NCBI RefSeq assembly: GCF_002161445.1 | Contig: NZ_NFHT01000001.1 | Span: forward strand, 310,001-374,000 | DNA length: 64,000 bases | Reading direction: 5' to 3' | Source: Alistipes sp. An66 | Lineage (GTDB): Bacteria; Bacteroidota; Bacteroidia; Bacteroidales; Rikenellaceae | In this document: positions 8,690 to 16,949 of the stretch, one piece after another | Numbering within the stretch: the first letter of the stretch is position 1 | How the letters are laid out: each line of letters opens with the position of its first letter | Program-made: the position numbers and the translations under genes | The notes under the pieces: model-generated | The model's database searches: none | Told to the model about the DNA's origin: nothing | The model's input: only the letters and a program-made list of their open reading frames with translations

Positions 8690-9394
8690 TTACGGGCGGG
8701 CGGTAACTTCGGCAAAGCGCGCCAAAAACCATTCCATCTGCTCTGGGACGGTCATGTGACTGTTGTCCAGCACGATGGCATCCTCGGCCTGACGGAGCGG
8801 CGAGACGGCACGGTTCATGTCGGCCTTGTCCCGTTCGCGGACATTGCGCTCGATCTCATCGAGCGTTACGTCCATGCCTTTCTCTTTCAACTCCTTGTAC
8901 CGGCGTTCGGCCCGGACGGCGGGATCGGCCGTCATGAAGAGTTTCAGTTCGGCATCGGGAAAGACGACCGTTCCGATGTCGCGTCCGTCCATCACCACGC
9001 CGCGTCGCTGCCCCATCTCCTGCTGCATGGCGACGAGTTTCTGCCGCACCTCGGGGATGGCGCTGACGCGGCTCACGCAGTTCGAGACCTCGATCGTGCG
9101 GATCTTTCCCTCGACGAGATCACCGTTGACGTAGATGTCGCTGGCGCCGCGCTCGGGGTTGAATCGGAAGGTGATGGAGATCTCCGGGAGGAGCTTCACG
9201 ACGGCCTCGTCGTCGACGATTCCGGAGCGGATGGCCCCGTGTTCGAGGGCATAGAGGGTCACGGCGCGGTACATGGCGCCGGTGTCGATGAAGATGTAGC
9301 CCAGGCGGGCCGCTATTGCCTTTGCGAAGGTGCTTTTGCCGCAGGACGAGAAGCCGTCGACGGCGATTATGATCTTTTGTTTAGTGTCCGACAT
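8690..9394 (-). CDS. cmk: Cytidylate kinase
   Basis: A 234-residue (d)CMP kinase that phosphorylates CMP and dCMP with ATP. The P-loop is GFSSCGKST at residues 14-22, followed by IFIDTGAMYRAVT; the CMP-specific insert contains GRDIGTVVFPDAELK and the lid region ERRYKELKEKG. A TTG codon 15 bases upstream is in frame, but the ATG at 9394 gives the usual family start. The start overlaps the 3' end of the lysE-like gene by 14 bases. After the stop the coding strand has a short GGCAG repeat. Confidence 0.96.
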   Translation of the reverse strand: MSDTKQKIIIAVDGFSSCGKSTFAKAIAARLGYIFIDTGAMYRAVTLYALEHGAIRSGIVDDEAVVKLLPEISITFRFNPERGASDIYVNGDLVEGKIRTIEVSNCVSRVSAIPEVRQKLVAMQQEMGQRRGVVMDGRDIGTVVFPDAELKLFMTADPAVRAERRYKELKEKGMDVTLDEIERNVRERDKADMNRAVSPLRQAEDAIVLDNSHMTVPEQMEWFLARFAEVTARP

Positions 9395-10058
9395 TCGGGA
9401 ATATGTCAAAAAAAGTGGATAATATGGTGTAGATGCCTAAAATTCCGATGATGAGTCCGGCGACATGGTTTATGGTGAGCATGTGCCGGGGGCGGAAGCG
9501 TCTGCGGAAGAGGTTGATGACGCAGGCGAGGAAGGTCCACCAGGCGGCAGCCCCGCAGAAGAATCCAGCGATGACGAAGATGGCGCGGAAGAAGTCTCCG
9601 ACGGTGTGTTCGGTCATTTCGCCGCTCGAAATCTTGAATACGGCGAAGAAGGCGAGGATGTAGGGGATCACCATGATGAAGTTGGCGATGGTGAGTCCGA
9701 ATATGGATGCGAAGTCCTGCCAGAGGGATGTTTTTCCGGCGCGGTTTCTTCGGATCTGCGGGACGGGGTTCTGTGCGAAAATGAATACGCCGACGATGAC
9801 GACGAAGATTCCGCCGATTACCCGCAGCAGGGTGTTGTACTGCTCGATCTGGGTTTGGAGCATCGAGTAGAAGAACAGGGCGATCATGGCCATGAAGGTG
9901 TCGGCGCATGCGACGCCGATTCCGGATATGATTCCGGAGCGCCTGTTCTTGGAGAGCGTGCGCTGGATGCAGAGCACGGCGACGGGCCCGACGGTGATCG
10001 AGGCTGCGACGCCGACGCAAATGCCGCGGAACAGGGTTTCAACGATATCGAATGCCAT
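9381..10058 (-). CDS. LysE/RhtB-family translocator
   Basis: A 225-residue membrane protein with about six helices, of the LysE superfamily that exports amino acids and related small molecules. The family start is visible as GICVGVAASITVGPVAVLCIQRTL, with the GP motif of the first helix, then SGIGVACADTFMAMIAL in the second. The middle and C-terminal helices (FVVIVGVFIF, FIMVIPYILAFF, HVAGLIIGILGIYTIL) fit. Substrate cannot be read from sequence. The start at 10058 is the family start; an earlier in-frame codon would add 16 residues from the promoter region. It heads a probable lysE-cmk operon. Confidence 0.88.
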   Translation of the reverse strand: MAFDIVETLFRGICVGVAASITVGPVAVLCIQRTLSKNRRSGIISGIGVACADTFMAMIALFFYSMLQTQIEQYNTLLRVIGGIFVVIVGVFIFAQNPVPQIRRNRAGKTSLWQDFASIFGLTIANFIMVIPYILAFFAVFKISSGEMTEHTVGDFFRAIFVIAGFFCGAAAWWTFLACVINLFRRRFRPRHMLTINHVAGLIIGILGIYTILSTFFDIFPNVGH

Positions 10059-10083
10059 ATTGCCGGAGTGCGGGTTTGGATGA

Positions 10084-10091
10084 CAAAGATA
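10084..10091 (-). promoter_or_regulatory. Bacteroidota -7 box upstream of lysE-cmk
   Basis: TATCTTTG on the minus strand matches TAnnTTTG and lies 25 bases before the lysE-like ATG. No convincing TTG is seen at the expected -33 spacing. Confidence 0.6.
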
Positions 10092-10250
10092 CGAAAAAGG
10101 CGGCACATACGGATCATGAAAGATAAAAAAACGGGAATTCTGTCCGGCGTCGGGGTCATACTGTTGATAAAATATCGAAAACTTTGCCGTCCGGGTATAA
10201 TATCATGTTGCGAAACCGGTTATTTTTGCAAAAAATCAAATTCGTGAGGT

Positions 10251-10556
10251 ATGGCAGAGATGAAACAATTCGGCATTGATCTGGAACTGGACGATCAGGT
10301 GGCACAGGGACACTATTCGAATCTGGCCATCATATCGCATTCGACGTCGGAATTCATCATCGACTTTGCAACGGTTCTTCCGGGGGTGCAGAAGGCGCGC
10401 GTCAAGAGTCGGATCATTCTTACGCCGGAACATGCCAAGCGGTTGTTGCGCTCCTTGCAGGACAACATTGTCCGCTACGAGAGCAACGTGGGCAAGATCG
10501 AGATTCCGACTCCGGGTGTGATTCCGGAGACGGGCCCCAAGATGGGCCAGGCCTGA
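10251..10556 (+). CDS. DUF3467 protein
   Basis: A 101-residue soluble protein of the DUF3467 family. The core pattern is YSNLAIISHSTSEFIIDFATVLPG followed by KSRIILTPEHAKRLLRSLQDNI, which matches the two strands and helix of the family. The last 20 residues are Pro/Gly-rich. Function is unknown. It is a single-gene unit between the divergent lysE operon and the convergent folC, and has its own terminator. The sequence around its stop codon is duplicated 26 bases downstream. Confidence 0.88.
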   Translation: MAEMKQFGIDLELDDQVAQGHYSNLAIISHSTSEFIIDFATVLPGVQKARVKSRIILTPEHAKRLLRSLQDNIVRYESNVGKIEIPTPGVIPETGPKMGQA

Positions 10557-10600
10557 CATCGAAGGGGACGGGGCCAGCCTGACATCGAGGGGCCAAACAA
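10551..10600 (+). repeat. Imperfect duplication of the DUF3467 stop-codon region
   Basis: The segment GCCTGACATCGAAGGGG, which contains the stop codon TGA, recurs 26 bases later as GCCTGACATCGAGGGGCC. The intervening bases are G-rich (ACGGGGCCA). The unit is purine-rich on the coding strand. Confidence 0.85.
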
Positions 10601-10606
10601 CGAAAA

Positions 10607-10637
10607 CCCGGAGTCTGAATCCAGGCTCCGGTTTTTT
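10607..10637 (+). terminator. Terminator after DUF3467
   Basis: An inverted repeat CCGGAGTCTG / CAGGCTCCGG (one mismatch) with a short loop is followed by six T. It lies just after the repeated stop region and before the convergent folC. Confidence 0.85.
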
Positions 10638-10655
10638 CATGGCTCGCGCGGATCG

Positions 10656-11945
10656 TCACAACGCCTCGGCAACGACGTAGGTGCTGCCTCCGATGAAGAT
10701 CAGATCCTCGGGACCGGCGAGTTCTCTGGCGCGCGCCAGTGCTTCCGAAACCTGCCCGACAGCATCTCCGTGCAATCCGTAAATGGCGGCTTTGGCGGTC
10801 AGTTCGGCGGCCGGGAGGGCTCGTTCGGATTGTGCCTGCGTGAAGAGATAGTGTGCCTCGTGGGGCAGCAGTGGCAGGATATGCGCCAGATCCTTGTCGC
10901 GGACGAAGCCGATCACGCAGTACAGATTGCGGTGAGGCGTCTGCTTCAACTGTTGGGCGACCCAGGCTATTCCGTGGGCGTTGTGTCCCGTGTCGCAGAT
11001 CGTCAGCGGGGCATCCGCGAGTTTCTGCCAGCGGCCCATCAGCGAGGTGTTGGCCGCGGCTTTTTTCATACCTTCGAGATAGGCTCTCCGGGAGATCGTC
11101 AGGGGCGTCTCCTCGTGGAGGAAGTCGATGGCGGCCGAAGCCGTGACGATGTTGCGGCACTGGTAATCCCCTTGCAGGTCGAGCTCCACGTCGAACGCCT
11201 GTTCGTCGCGGGTTCTGCGGAGCCGGAAATGCTGGTATTCACCCTCCGGGCGGTGCTCCTCGCAGAGGAACTCCCGCTCGGCATAGATCACGCGGGACTT
11301 GTTCGCCGCGGCCGTCTGTTCGAAGACCTCGTTGTAGCGGGCGTCGGCTTCGCCGATGATGACGGGGATGCTTTTCTTGATGATCCCGGCCTTTTCGCGG
11401 GCGATCTTCGGGAGCGTGTCGCCCAACAGTGCGGTGTGTTCGAGTCCGATGTTGGTGATGACGCAGAGGATCGGGACGATGATGTTCGTGGCGTCGAGAC
11501 GTCCTCCGAGTCCGGTTTCGATCACGGCGACCTCGACGTCGCTCTGTGCAAAGTAGTCGAAGGCCATGGCTGCGGTCATTTCGAAGAACGAGAGTTCGAG
11601 TTCGACCATTTTGTCGTGGTGCTTGTCGACGAAGTTGACGACCTTCTGCTTGGGGATCATTTCTCCGTCGACGCGGATCCGTTCGCGGAAGTCGCGCAGA
11701 TGGGGCGACGTGAAGAGTCCGGTCCGATACCCGGCCTGTTGGAGGACCGAAGCGATGATGTGGGCCACGGAGCCTTTGCCGTTGGTTCCGGCGACATGGA
11801 TGGTGAAGAAGTTCCGCTGGGGGTTTCCGATGTGGCGGCAGAATGCGGTGATGCGCTCCAATCCCGGTTTGTATCCCGTAGCGCCCTGGGTTTCGAAGGC
11901 GGGCAGCGACTGGAAGAGGAATTCGAGGGTCTGGGTATAGTTCAT
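10656..11945 (-). CDS. folC: Bifunctional folylpolyglutamate synthase / dihydrofolate synthase
   Basis: A 429-residue Mur-ligase-family enzyme that adds glutamate to dihydropteroate and to folates. The ATP loop GTNGKGSV is at residues 53-60 and the family motif SPHLRDFRERIRVDGE follows; the metal-binding region has TAAMAFDYFAQ and IETGLGGRLDATN, and the C-terminal ligase domain shows ICDTGHNAHG. The start at 11945 (MNYTQTLEFL) is the standard family start. The lnt stop is 12 bases upstream, so lnt-folC form one transcription unit. Confidence 0.96.
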   Translation of the reverse strand: MNYTQTLEFLFQSLPAFETQGATGYKPGLERITAFCRHIGNPQRNFFTIHVAGTNGKGSVAHIIASVLQQAGYRTGLFTSPHLRDFRERIRVDGEMIPKQKVVNFVDKHHDKMVELELSFFEMTAAMAFDYFAQSDVEVAVIETGLGGRLDATNIIVPILCVITNIGLEHTALLGDTLPKIAREKAGIIKKSIPVIIGEADARYNEVFEQTAAANKSRVIYAEREFLCEEHRPEGEYQHFRLRRTRDEQAFDVELDLQGDYQCRNIVTASAAIDFLHEETPLTISRRAYLEGMKKAAANTSLMGRWQKLADAPLTICDTGHNAHGIAWVAQQLKQTPHRNLYCVIGFVRDKDLAHILPLLPHEAHYLFTQAQSERALPAAELTAKAAIYGLHGDAVGQVSEALARARELAGPEDLIFIGGSTYVVAEAL

Positions 11946-11957
11946 GACAAATGGGGT

Positions 11958-13550
11958 TTATTTCACAAGATGGTTCCGTCGTTTGACGCGGTAGGCGACG
12001 AAGTACAGGACGGAGAGCAGCAGGATGTATTCGGCCATGCGGCCCAGATAGTCTCCGTATCGGGTGTAGAAGGTCGTTTCGCTGTGGAGGGGCACCTCCG
12101 CCGTGAGGATGCCGCGCTCCTCCCAACCGAGGGTCTCCCCGATTTGGCCCGTCGCGGATATGAATCCCGACTGACCGGTGTTTGCCGCGCGGGCGATGGC
12201 TCTGCGGTGTTCGATGGCGCGCAGGCGGGAGATCGAGAAGAGGTGCTTGTATCCGGGTGTGTCTCCCCACCATCCGTCGTTCGAGATGATGGCCATGAAT
12301 TGGGCGCCGCGGCGCACGAAGTCGCCGTAGAAGTCGCCGTAGAGTCCTTCGTAGCAGATGGCCGGACCGACGGCCGCGCCGTCATGGGCGAATGCCGTTC
12401 CGTGGAGACCCTTTCCGATCTGTCCGACGACGCCTCCGAGGTCGATGACGAGGAATTTCAGCACCTTGAATACCCACGTCGGGGTGTTCTCCACGCCGAT
12501 CACCAGCCGTCCCTTGTGGTGGAGCTGCATGCGGCCTGCGGAGTCGAGCCCCACGGCGGTGTTGAAGACGTCGTAATACCCTCCGCCGAATCGGTCGGGA
12601 CGGGCTGTTTCGGTCTGTGCGCCGGCGGGATAGGAGCGGATGGTGTTGGCCCCGGCGATGAGCAGGGCGTTGGGGAGGCGGCTGCGGAGCGAGTCGGTCA
12701 GCTCCGCCCAGAAGGCTCCGGGTTCTGCGGCGTCGCCCCAGGGGTATTCGGCCAGGGCCGGTTCGCGGTAGTATCCCGGCACGGCCGTTTCGGGCAGCAG
12801 GACGAACTGCGCATCCTGCGGGACCTGCGCGAGCAGGTCGAGGATATTCCGCTCCTGACGCTCCGTGTCGCCGTGGAATTTGTCGTAGCAGTCGACATTG
12901 GGTTGGATGATGCTGACGCGGACCGTCCCCTCGTCGGGTTGGGTCCAGCAGCTTCGGACGATGAGCGACGCGGCGACGGGCAGGAGGATGACCGCGGCGG
13001 CAGCGTACCGTTTCCGGGGGTTGCGTCGTGCCTTCCAGGCCTCGAAGATCAGGATGTTGGCGATGAGCACCCACAGCGAACCGCCGAAGACGCCCGTGTA
13101 TTCATACCATTGTACGGCCCACACTTCGTGCGAGAAACCGTTTCCGAGGATGAGCCAGGGCCAGGAGAAGTCGCCGACGGTGTACCAGTATTCGGTGGAG
13201 ATCCATGCGGCGGCGAGGGTGACGTATGCGAGGGCCTTGTGCGCCTTTTTCGAGACGGTGTGGAAGAGCATGAAGGCGATCAGGTTCAGGGTCGTCGAAG
13301 CGAGCGTCGCGGCGACGGGGCCGACGGGCGTGGCATACCAGATCCACCACACGGTCAGTACGTTCCAGAGCGCGAAAGCGAGCGCTGCCCACCCGAACAT
13401 GCGCCACCAGTCGCGTCGGGAATCGCCGTAGGAGTCGCTGATCCAGAGCAGGGGGACGAGACCCGCGAAGAGGGTCATTCCCGAAAGCCCGAGCCATCCC
13501 GGAGCAAGGAGAATGGCTGAAAGGATTACCGCTGCAAACCTGCGCAACAT
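11958..13550 (-). CDS. lnt: Apolipoprotein N-acyltransferase
   Basis: A 530-residue inner-membrane enzyme that adds the third acyl chain to the N-terminal cysteine of lipoproteins. The first 200 residues hold about six membrane helices; the periplasmic nitrilase-like domain follows, with the catalytic Glu in LLPETAVPG, the Lys in HHKGRLVIGVE and the Cys in AICYEGLYGDF. The motif VNISNDGWWG is seen as AIISNDGWWGDTPG. A last membrane helix is near the C-terminus. The window contains many lipoproteins that would be its substrates. Its promoter overlaps that of the divergent GH109-like gene. Confidence 0.95.
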   Translation of the reverse strand: MLRRFAAVILSAILLAPGWLGLSGMTLFAGLVPLLWISDSYGDSRRDWWRMFGWAALAFALWNVLTVWWIWYATPVGPVAATLASTTLNLIAFMLFHTVSKKAHKALAYVTLAAAWISTEYWYTVGDFSWPWLILGNGFSHEVWAVQWYEYTGVFGGSLWVLIANILIFEAWKARRNPRKRYAAAAVILLPVAASLIVRSCWTQPDEGTVRVSIIQPNVDCYDKFHGDTERQERNILDLLAQVPQDAQFVLLPETAVPGYYREPALAEYPWGDAAEPGAFWAELTDSLRSRLPNALLIAGANTIRSYPAGAQTETARPDRFGGGYYDVFNTAVGLDSAGRMQLHHKGRLVIGVENTPTWVFKVLKFLVIDLGGVVGQIGKGLHGTAFAHDGAAVGPAICYEGLYGDFYGDFVRRGAQFMAIISNDGWWGDTPGYKHLFSISRLRAIEHRRAIARAANTGQSGFISATGQIGETLGWEERGILTAEVPLHSETTFYTRYGDYLGRMAEYILLLSVLYFVAYRVKRRNHLVK

Positions 13551-13571
13551 GGAAGGAGAATTTTATGAACG

Positions 13572-13601
13572 CAAAAGTAGTCAAACGGGCGCATATTTCA
13601 A
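13572..13601 (-). promoter_or_regulatory. lnt-folC promoter
   Basis: On the minus strand, TTG (13599-13601) and TACTTTTG (13572-13579) are separated by 19 bases, a full match to the Bacteroidota -33/-7 pattern. The lnt ATG is 21 bases downstream of the -7 box. Confidence 0.8.
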
Positions 13602-13610
13602 AATATTTCC

Positions 13611-13618
13611 TACATTTG
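13611..13618 (+). promoter_or_regulatory. -7 box of the GH109-like gene
   Basis: TACATTTG matches TAnnTTTG and lies 28 bases before the ATG at 13647. No good TTG is seen at -33. It sits 10 bases from the divergent lnt -33 element, so the two promoters share a 47-base region. Confidence 0.6.
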
Positions 13619-13646
13619 TCCAGCTATTGACCAAACCGTCTGAAAG

Positions 13647-15044
13647 ATGAAGAAAATCCTTGTATTTTGGAGTTTTGTGGCCGGGACGCTGCTGTTCGCA
13701 GGCTGCGGATCGAAAAGTTGCCGGATGGAGGATGGGATCCTCGTGACGGAGACCCCGGCCCGGGCGGCCGGACAGCGTTCCGTACTGGGCCTGCGGACCG
13801 AACCGCTGGATACGGTTCGGGTGGGATTCATCGGGCTTGGGATGCGGGGCCCGGGAGCCGTGGAGCGGTTCACGCACCTGGAAGGGGTCTCGATCCGTGC
13901 GTTGTGCGACCTCTACCCCGAGCGGGTCGACAGTGCGCAGGCCATCCTGACGCGGCGCGGGCTTCCGGCGGCTGCGGCATACAGCGGCGAGGAGGGCTGG
14001 AAGGAGCTTTGCCGGCGTGCGGACCTCGATCTGGTCTATATCTGCACGCCGTGGCAGCTGCACGTCCCGATGGCGGTCTACGCCATGGAGCAGGGCAAAC
14101 ATGTTGCCGTGGAGGTCCCGGCGGCCACGTCGCTGGAAGAGTGCTGGCAGCTGGTCAACACGGCCGAGCAGACGCAGCGCCACTGCATGATGCTTGAAAA
14201 CTGCGTCTATGACTTCTTCGAACTTACGACGCTGAACATGGCCCGGCAGGGACTTTTCGGCGAGATCCTCCATACCGAGGGAGCCTACATCCACAACTTG
14301 GAACCCTTCTGGGACTACTACCAGGGGAACTGGCGTCTCGACTTCAATCAGAAACACCGGGGCGACGTCTATGCCACGCACGGGCTGGGTCCGGCGTGCC
14401 AGCTGCTCGACATCCACCGTGGCGACCGGATGCGCTATCTGGTTTCGATGGATACGCCGTCGGTCAAGGGCCTTGAAACAGCGCAAGAGAAGATGGGTGC
14501 GGAGACGTTCGCCAACGGGGACCAGACGCTGACGCTGATCAAGACCGAACGGGGCCGGACGATCCTTCTGGAACATAACGTCTATACGCCGCGCCCGTAC
14601 AGTCGGATGTACCAGCTGACCGGCACGAAGGGCTTTGCCAACAAATATCCGGTGGAGGGATATGCCTTCGAGCCGGAGCAGTTGTCGGATGCCGGGGTTC
14701 CGGACCATGAGAATTTGAGTTCGCACAGCTTCGTGTCGGACGAGGTGCGTGCGGCATTGATGGAGCGGTACAAGCATCCGATCACGAAGGAGCTGGAAGC
14801 AACGGCCCGGGAGGTCGGGGGCCACGGCGGCATGGACTTCATCATGGACTACCGGCTGATCTACTGCCTGCGGAACGGTCTGCCGCTGGATCAGGATGTG
14901 TACGATGCGGCGGAATGGTCGTGTATCGGAGCCCTGACGGCCTTGTCTCTCGAACATAACAGTGCCCCGGTTGCGGTTCCGGACTTCACGCGCGGGGACT
15001 GGAACAAGATTCGGGGTTACCGCCATGCCATGGTCGGGGAGTAG
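13647..15044 (+). CDS. GH109-type oxidoreductase-fold glycosidase (alpha-N-acetylgalactosaminidase family)
   Basis: A 465-residue protein of the Gfo/Idh/MocA fold, closest in pattern to glycoside hydrolase family 109, which uses NAD+ to cleave alpha-N-acetylgalactosamine. A lipoprotein signal ends in LLFAGC (Cys21). The dinucleotide motif is GFIGLGMRGPGAVE (about residues 56-69), and family landmarks include YIC-TPWQLH, HVAVEVPAATSLEE, ENCVYDFFELTTLN, HRGDVYATHGLGP and HGGMDFIMDYRL. Lipidation suggests periplasmic or outer-membrane location. It is separated from its neighbours by a promoter and a terminator array. GalNAc specificity is inferred from the family. Confidence 0.9.
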   Translation: MKKILVFWSFVAGTLLFAGCGSKSCRMEDGILVTETPARAAGQRSVLGLRTEPLDTVRVGFIGLGMRGPGAVERFTHLEGVSIRALCDLYPERVDSAQAILTRRGLPAAAAYSGEEGWKELCRRADLDLVYICTPWQLHVPMAVYAMEQGKHVAVEVPAATSLEECWQLVNTAEQTQRHCMMLENCVYDFFELTTLNMARQGLFGEILHTEGAYIHNLEPFWDYYQGNWRLDFNQKHRGDVYATHGLGPACQLLDIHRGDRMRYLVSMDTPSVKGLETAQEKMGAETFANGDQTLTLIKTERGRTILLEHNVYTPRPYSRMYQLTGTKGFANKYPVEGYAFEPEQLSDAGVPDHENLSSHSFVSDEVRAALMERYKHPITKELEATAREVGGHGGMDFIMDYRLIYCLRNGLPLDQDVYDAAEWSCIGALTALSLEHNSAPVAVPDFTRGDWNKIRGYRHAMVGE

Positions 15045-15139
15045 CCGTTGTCTGTTTCCTGGCTTTTGAATCCACGGTCCGGGCCTTTGACGTGTTTAGG
15101 ATTTGCCCTGCCCGGCGGGTGTGCGATTCCCGCCACGGG

Positions 15140-15175
15140 AAAACCGCCTGCAAATTGCTTTGCGGCGGTTTTTCT
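15140..15175 (+). terminator. Terminator hairpin, repeat copy 1
   Basis: CCGCC plus GCAAA pairs with TTTGC plus GGCGG across a TTGC loop, with one bulged base. It is flanked by four A and five T, so it can act in both directions between the GH109-like gene and the convergent tRNA-Thr. Confidence 0.85.
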
Positions 15176-15313
15176 TTGCGTCTCGGGTCTGCGACCTCGG
15201 ACTTTCGAGCCGAATCCGAATTTGACTTCGCTGTGCTCGTCTTCTCTCGGCTGCTTGCCGCAGGGGCGCTTTCGAAAGTCCGCCTCGCTTTCGCGAGTCA
15301 CATTCCGCAACAA

Positions 15314-15348
15314 AAAACCGCCTGCAAATTGCTTTGCGGCGGTTTTTC
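15314..15348. terminator. Terminator hairpin, repeat copy 2
   Basis: The same hairpin as in copy 1, here with six A before and five T after the stem, so it should be functional on both strands. Confidence 0.8.
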
Positions 15349-15485
15349 TTTGCGTCTCGGGTCTGCGGCCTCGGACTTTCGAGCCGAATCCGAATTTGAC
15401 ATCGCTGCGCTCGTCTTCTCTCGGCTGCTTGCCGCAGGGGCGCTTTCGAAAGTCCGCCTCGCTTTCGCGAGTCACGTTCCGCAAC

Positions 15486-15519
15486 AAAAAACCGCCTGCA
15501 AATTGCTTTGCGGCGGTTT
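15486..15519 (-). terminator. Terminator hairpin, repeat copy 3, nearest tRNA-Thr
   Basis: The stem is unchanged but the plus-strand T tract has decayed to TTTCC. The minus-strand tract (six or more T) is intact, so this copy is best placed to end the tRNA-Thr transcript. Confidence 0.8.
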
Positions 15520-15556
15520 CCGTTTGCGTTTCGGGCCTTGCGGCCTCGGACTTTCG

Positions 15557-15628
15557 AGCCGAATCCGAGATTTGAACTCGGGACCCCTTCATTACGAGTG
15601 AAGTGCTCTACCGCTGAGCTAATTCGGC
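15557..15628 (-). tRNA. tRNA-Thr (CGT anticodon)
   Basis: A 72-base cloverleaf without encoded CCA: acceptor stem GCCGAAT / ATTCGGC, D arm GCTC..GAGC, anticodon stem CTTCA / TGAAG with loop CTCGTAA (anticodon CGT, codon ACG), five-base variable loop, T arm CCGAG TTCAAAT CTCGG and discriminator T. All stems are perfectly paired. Its 3' end is reproduced in the adjacent 174-bp repeats. Confidence 0.96.
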
Positions 15629-15782
15629 TTTCAACTGCCCGCAAGAACATCGGTTTTTGTGAACCCTACCGTTCTCTTTGGGACTGCAAATATCTGAAAA
15701 AATTTTTTTCCTCGCAACAATTTTGTGAAAAATCTCGCAATTCTTGTTATATTCGCATGGAAACAGAGTCTTAATTTTTGCT

Positions 15783-16928
15783 ATGATCACTTTTCTGATA
15801 TGTCTGGCGCTGCTCATCGCGGCCTATTTTACCTATGGCCGTTATTTGGAGCGGCTGGTCGGCATCGACCCTTCGGCGACTACGCCCTGCGACCGCCTTT
15901 ATGACGGCGTGGATTACGTTCCGCTTCCGCGCTGGCGGATTTTTCTCATCCAGTTGCTCAATATCGCCGGTCTGGGCCCCATCTTCGGCGCGGTTCTCGG
16001 TGCGGCGTACGGTCCCGTGGCCTTCCTGTGGATCACGCTGGGCGGTATCTTCATGGGTGCCATGCACGACTTCATCTCCGGCGTCATCTCGCTGCGGCAG
16101 GACGGTGCGAGCCTTCCCGAACTGGTGGGGCGCTATCTGGGCCCCGGCGTGAAAATCGTCATGCGCCTGTTTTCCGCAGGGCTGATGATCCTCGTAGGAG
16201 CAGTTTTCCTTTCGCAACCCGCCTCGCTGATCGCCAACCGACTGGATATCCCGTCTCTGGACGTTCCGGCCTTCGGCGGTTTCTCGTGGCTGCTGCTGAT
16301 CGTGCTGGGGGTGATTCTTCTTTATTATATTGCGGCGACGCTGCTGCCGGTCGACAAGATCATCGGCCGGATCTATCCGATTTTCGGCTTTGCCCTGCTG
16401 TTCATGGCGCTCGGGATCCTCTTCGTACTGCTGTTCGACCGGGACTACGTGATCCCGGAGCTGACCTCGCTGCGGAACTGCATTGCCGATGCGCGGAATT
16501 TCCCGATCGTCCCGATGCTCTTCACGACCATTGCCTGCGGCGCGATTTCGGGGTTTCATGCCACACAGTCGCCGCTGATGGCGCGCTGCATGCGCAACGA
16601 ACGGGAGAGCCGCTCGGTCTTCTACGGAGCGATGATCTCCGAGTCGATCATTGCCCTGATCTGGGCGGCGATCGGCATGGCCTTCTGGGGCGGTGTCGAG
16701 GGATTGAACGCCGCGATCGCACAATACGGCGGTCAGGCGGGCGTGATGATCGACGTCATTGCCACGAAGACGCTGGGACCGGTTCTTGCGGGCTTTGTGA
16801 TTTTCGGCGTCGTGGCCTGCGCCGTCACCTCCGGGGATACGGCCTTCCGGTCGGCGCGCCTGATCGTGGCGGACTTCATGGGTGTCGAGCAGCGGACGCT
16901 GCGCAAGCGCATCTATATCTTGTTGTGA
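15783..16928 (+). CDS. Carbon starvation protein CstA family, C-terminally short
   Basis: A 381-residue membrane protein of the CstA/peptide transporter family, proposed to import peptides or pyruvate in starved cells. The family start (YGRYLERLVGID), the PxxRWxIFLIQLLNIAGLGPIFGA segment, FHATQSPLMARC and AVTSGDTAFRSARLIVADF are all seen. The reading frame stops right after RTLRKRIYILL, where I would expect about 90 more residues and two or three further helices in Bacteroidota homologs. No continuation is found in other frames. It could be a natural short form, or a gene that lost its 3' end. The start at 15783 is the first ATG that gives the family N-terminus. Confidence 0.85.
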   Translation: MITFLICLALLIAAYFTYGRYLERLVGIDPSATTPCDRLYDGVDYVPLPRWRIFLIQLLNIAGLGPIFGAVLGAAYGPVAFLWITLGGIFMGAMHDFISGVISLRQDGASLPELVGRYLGPGVKIVMRLFSAGLMILVGAVFLSQPASLIANRLDIPSLDVPAFGGFSWLLLIVLGVILLYYIAATLLPVDKIIGRIYPIFGFALLFMALGILFVLLFDRDYVIPELTSLRNCIADARNFPIVPMLFTTIACGAISGFHATQSPLMARCMRNERESRSVFYGAMISESIIALIWAAIGMAFWGGVEGLNAAIAQYGGQAGVMIDVIATKTLGPVLAGFVIFGVVACAVTSGDTAFRSARLIVADFMGVEQRTLRKRIYILL

Positions 16929-16949
16929 TCTTTAAACTGCGACGCGACG

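Larger units (their letters stand above)
15140..15565. repeat. 174-bp tandem repeat array next to tRNA-Thr
   Basis: The CCGCC stem start of each unit is at 15144, 15318 and 15492, so the period is exactly 174 bases. There are two full copies with only a handful of differences and a third partial copy that runs into the 3' end of the tRNA-Thr gene. Each unit has a terminator-like hairpin, then a stretch containing AGCCGAATCCGA, which is the last 12 bases of the tRNA gene (reverse orientation), then a GC-rich segment. The whole 512-base space between the GH109-like gene and the tRNA is taken up by this array and a short leader; no coding sequence is supported. Confidence 0.93.

Noticed and set aside
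10770-13520. Plus-strand open frame of 916 codons
   Set aside because: Antisense to folC and lnt; rich in Gly, Asp, Glu and Val as expected for the reverse strand of high-GC coding sequence.
15140-15565. Possible protein-coding repeats
   Set aside because: Open frames run through the array on both strands, but each unit holds a terminator hairpin and part of a tRNA gene, and no start or domain is convincing.
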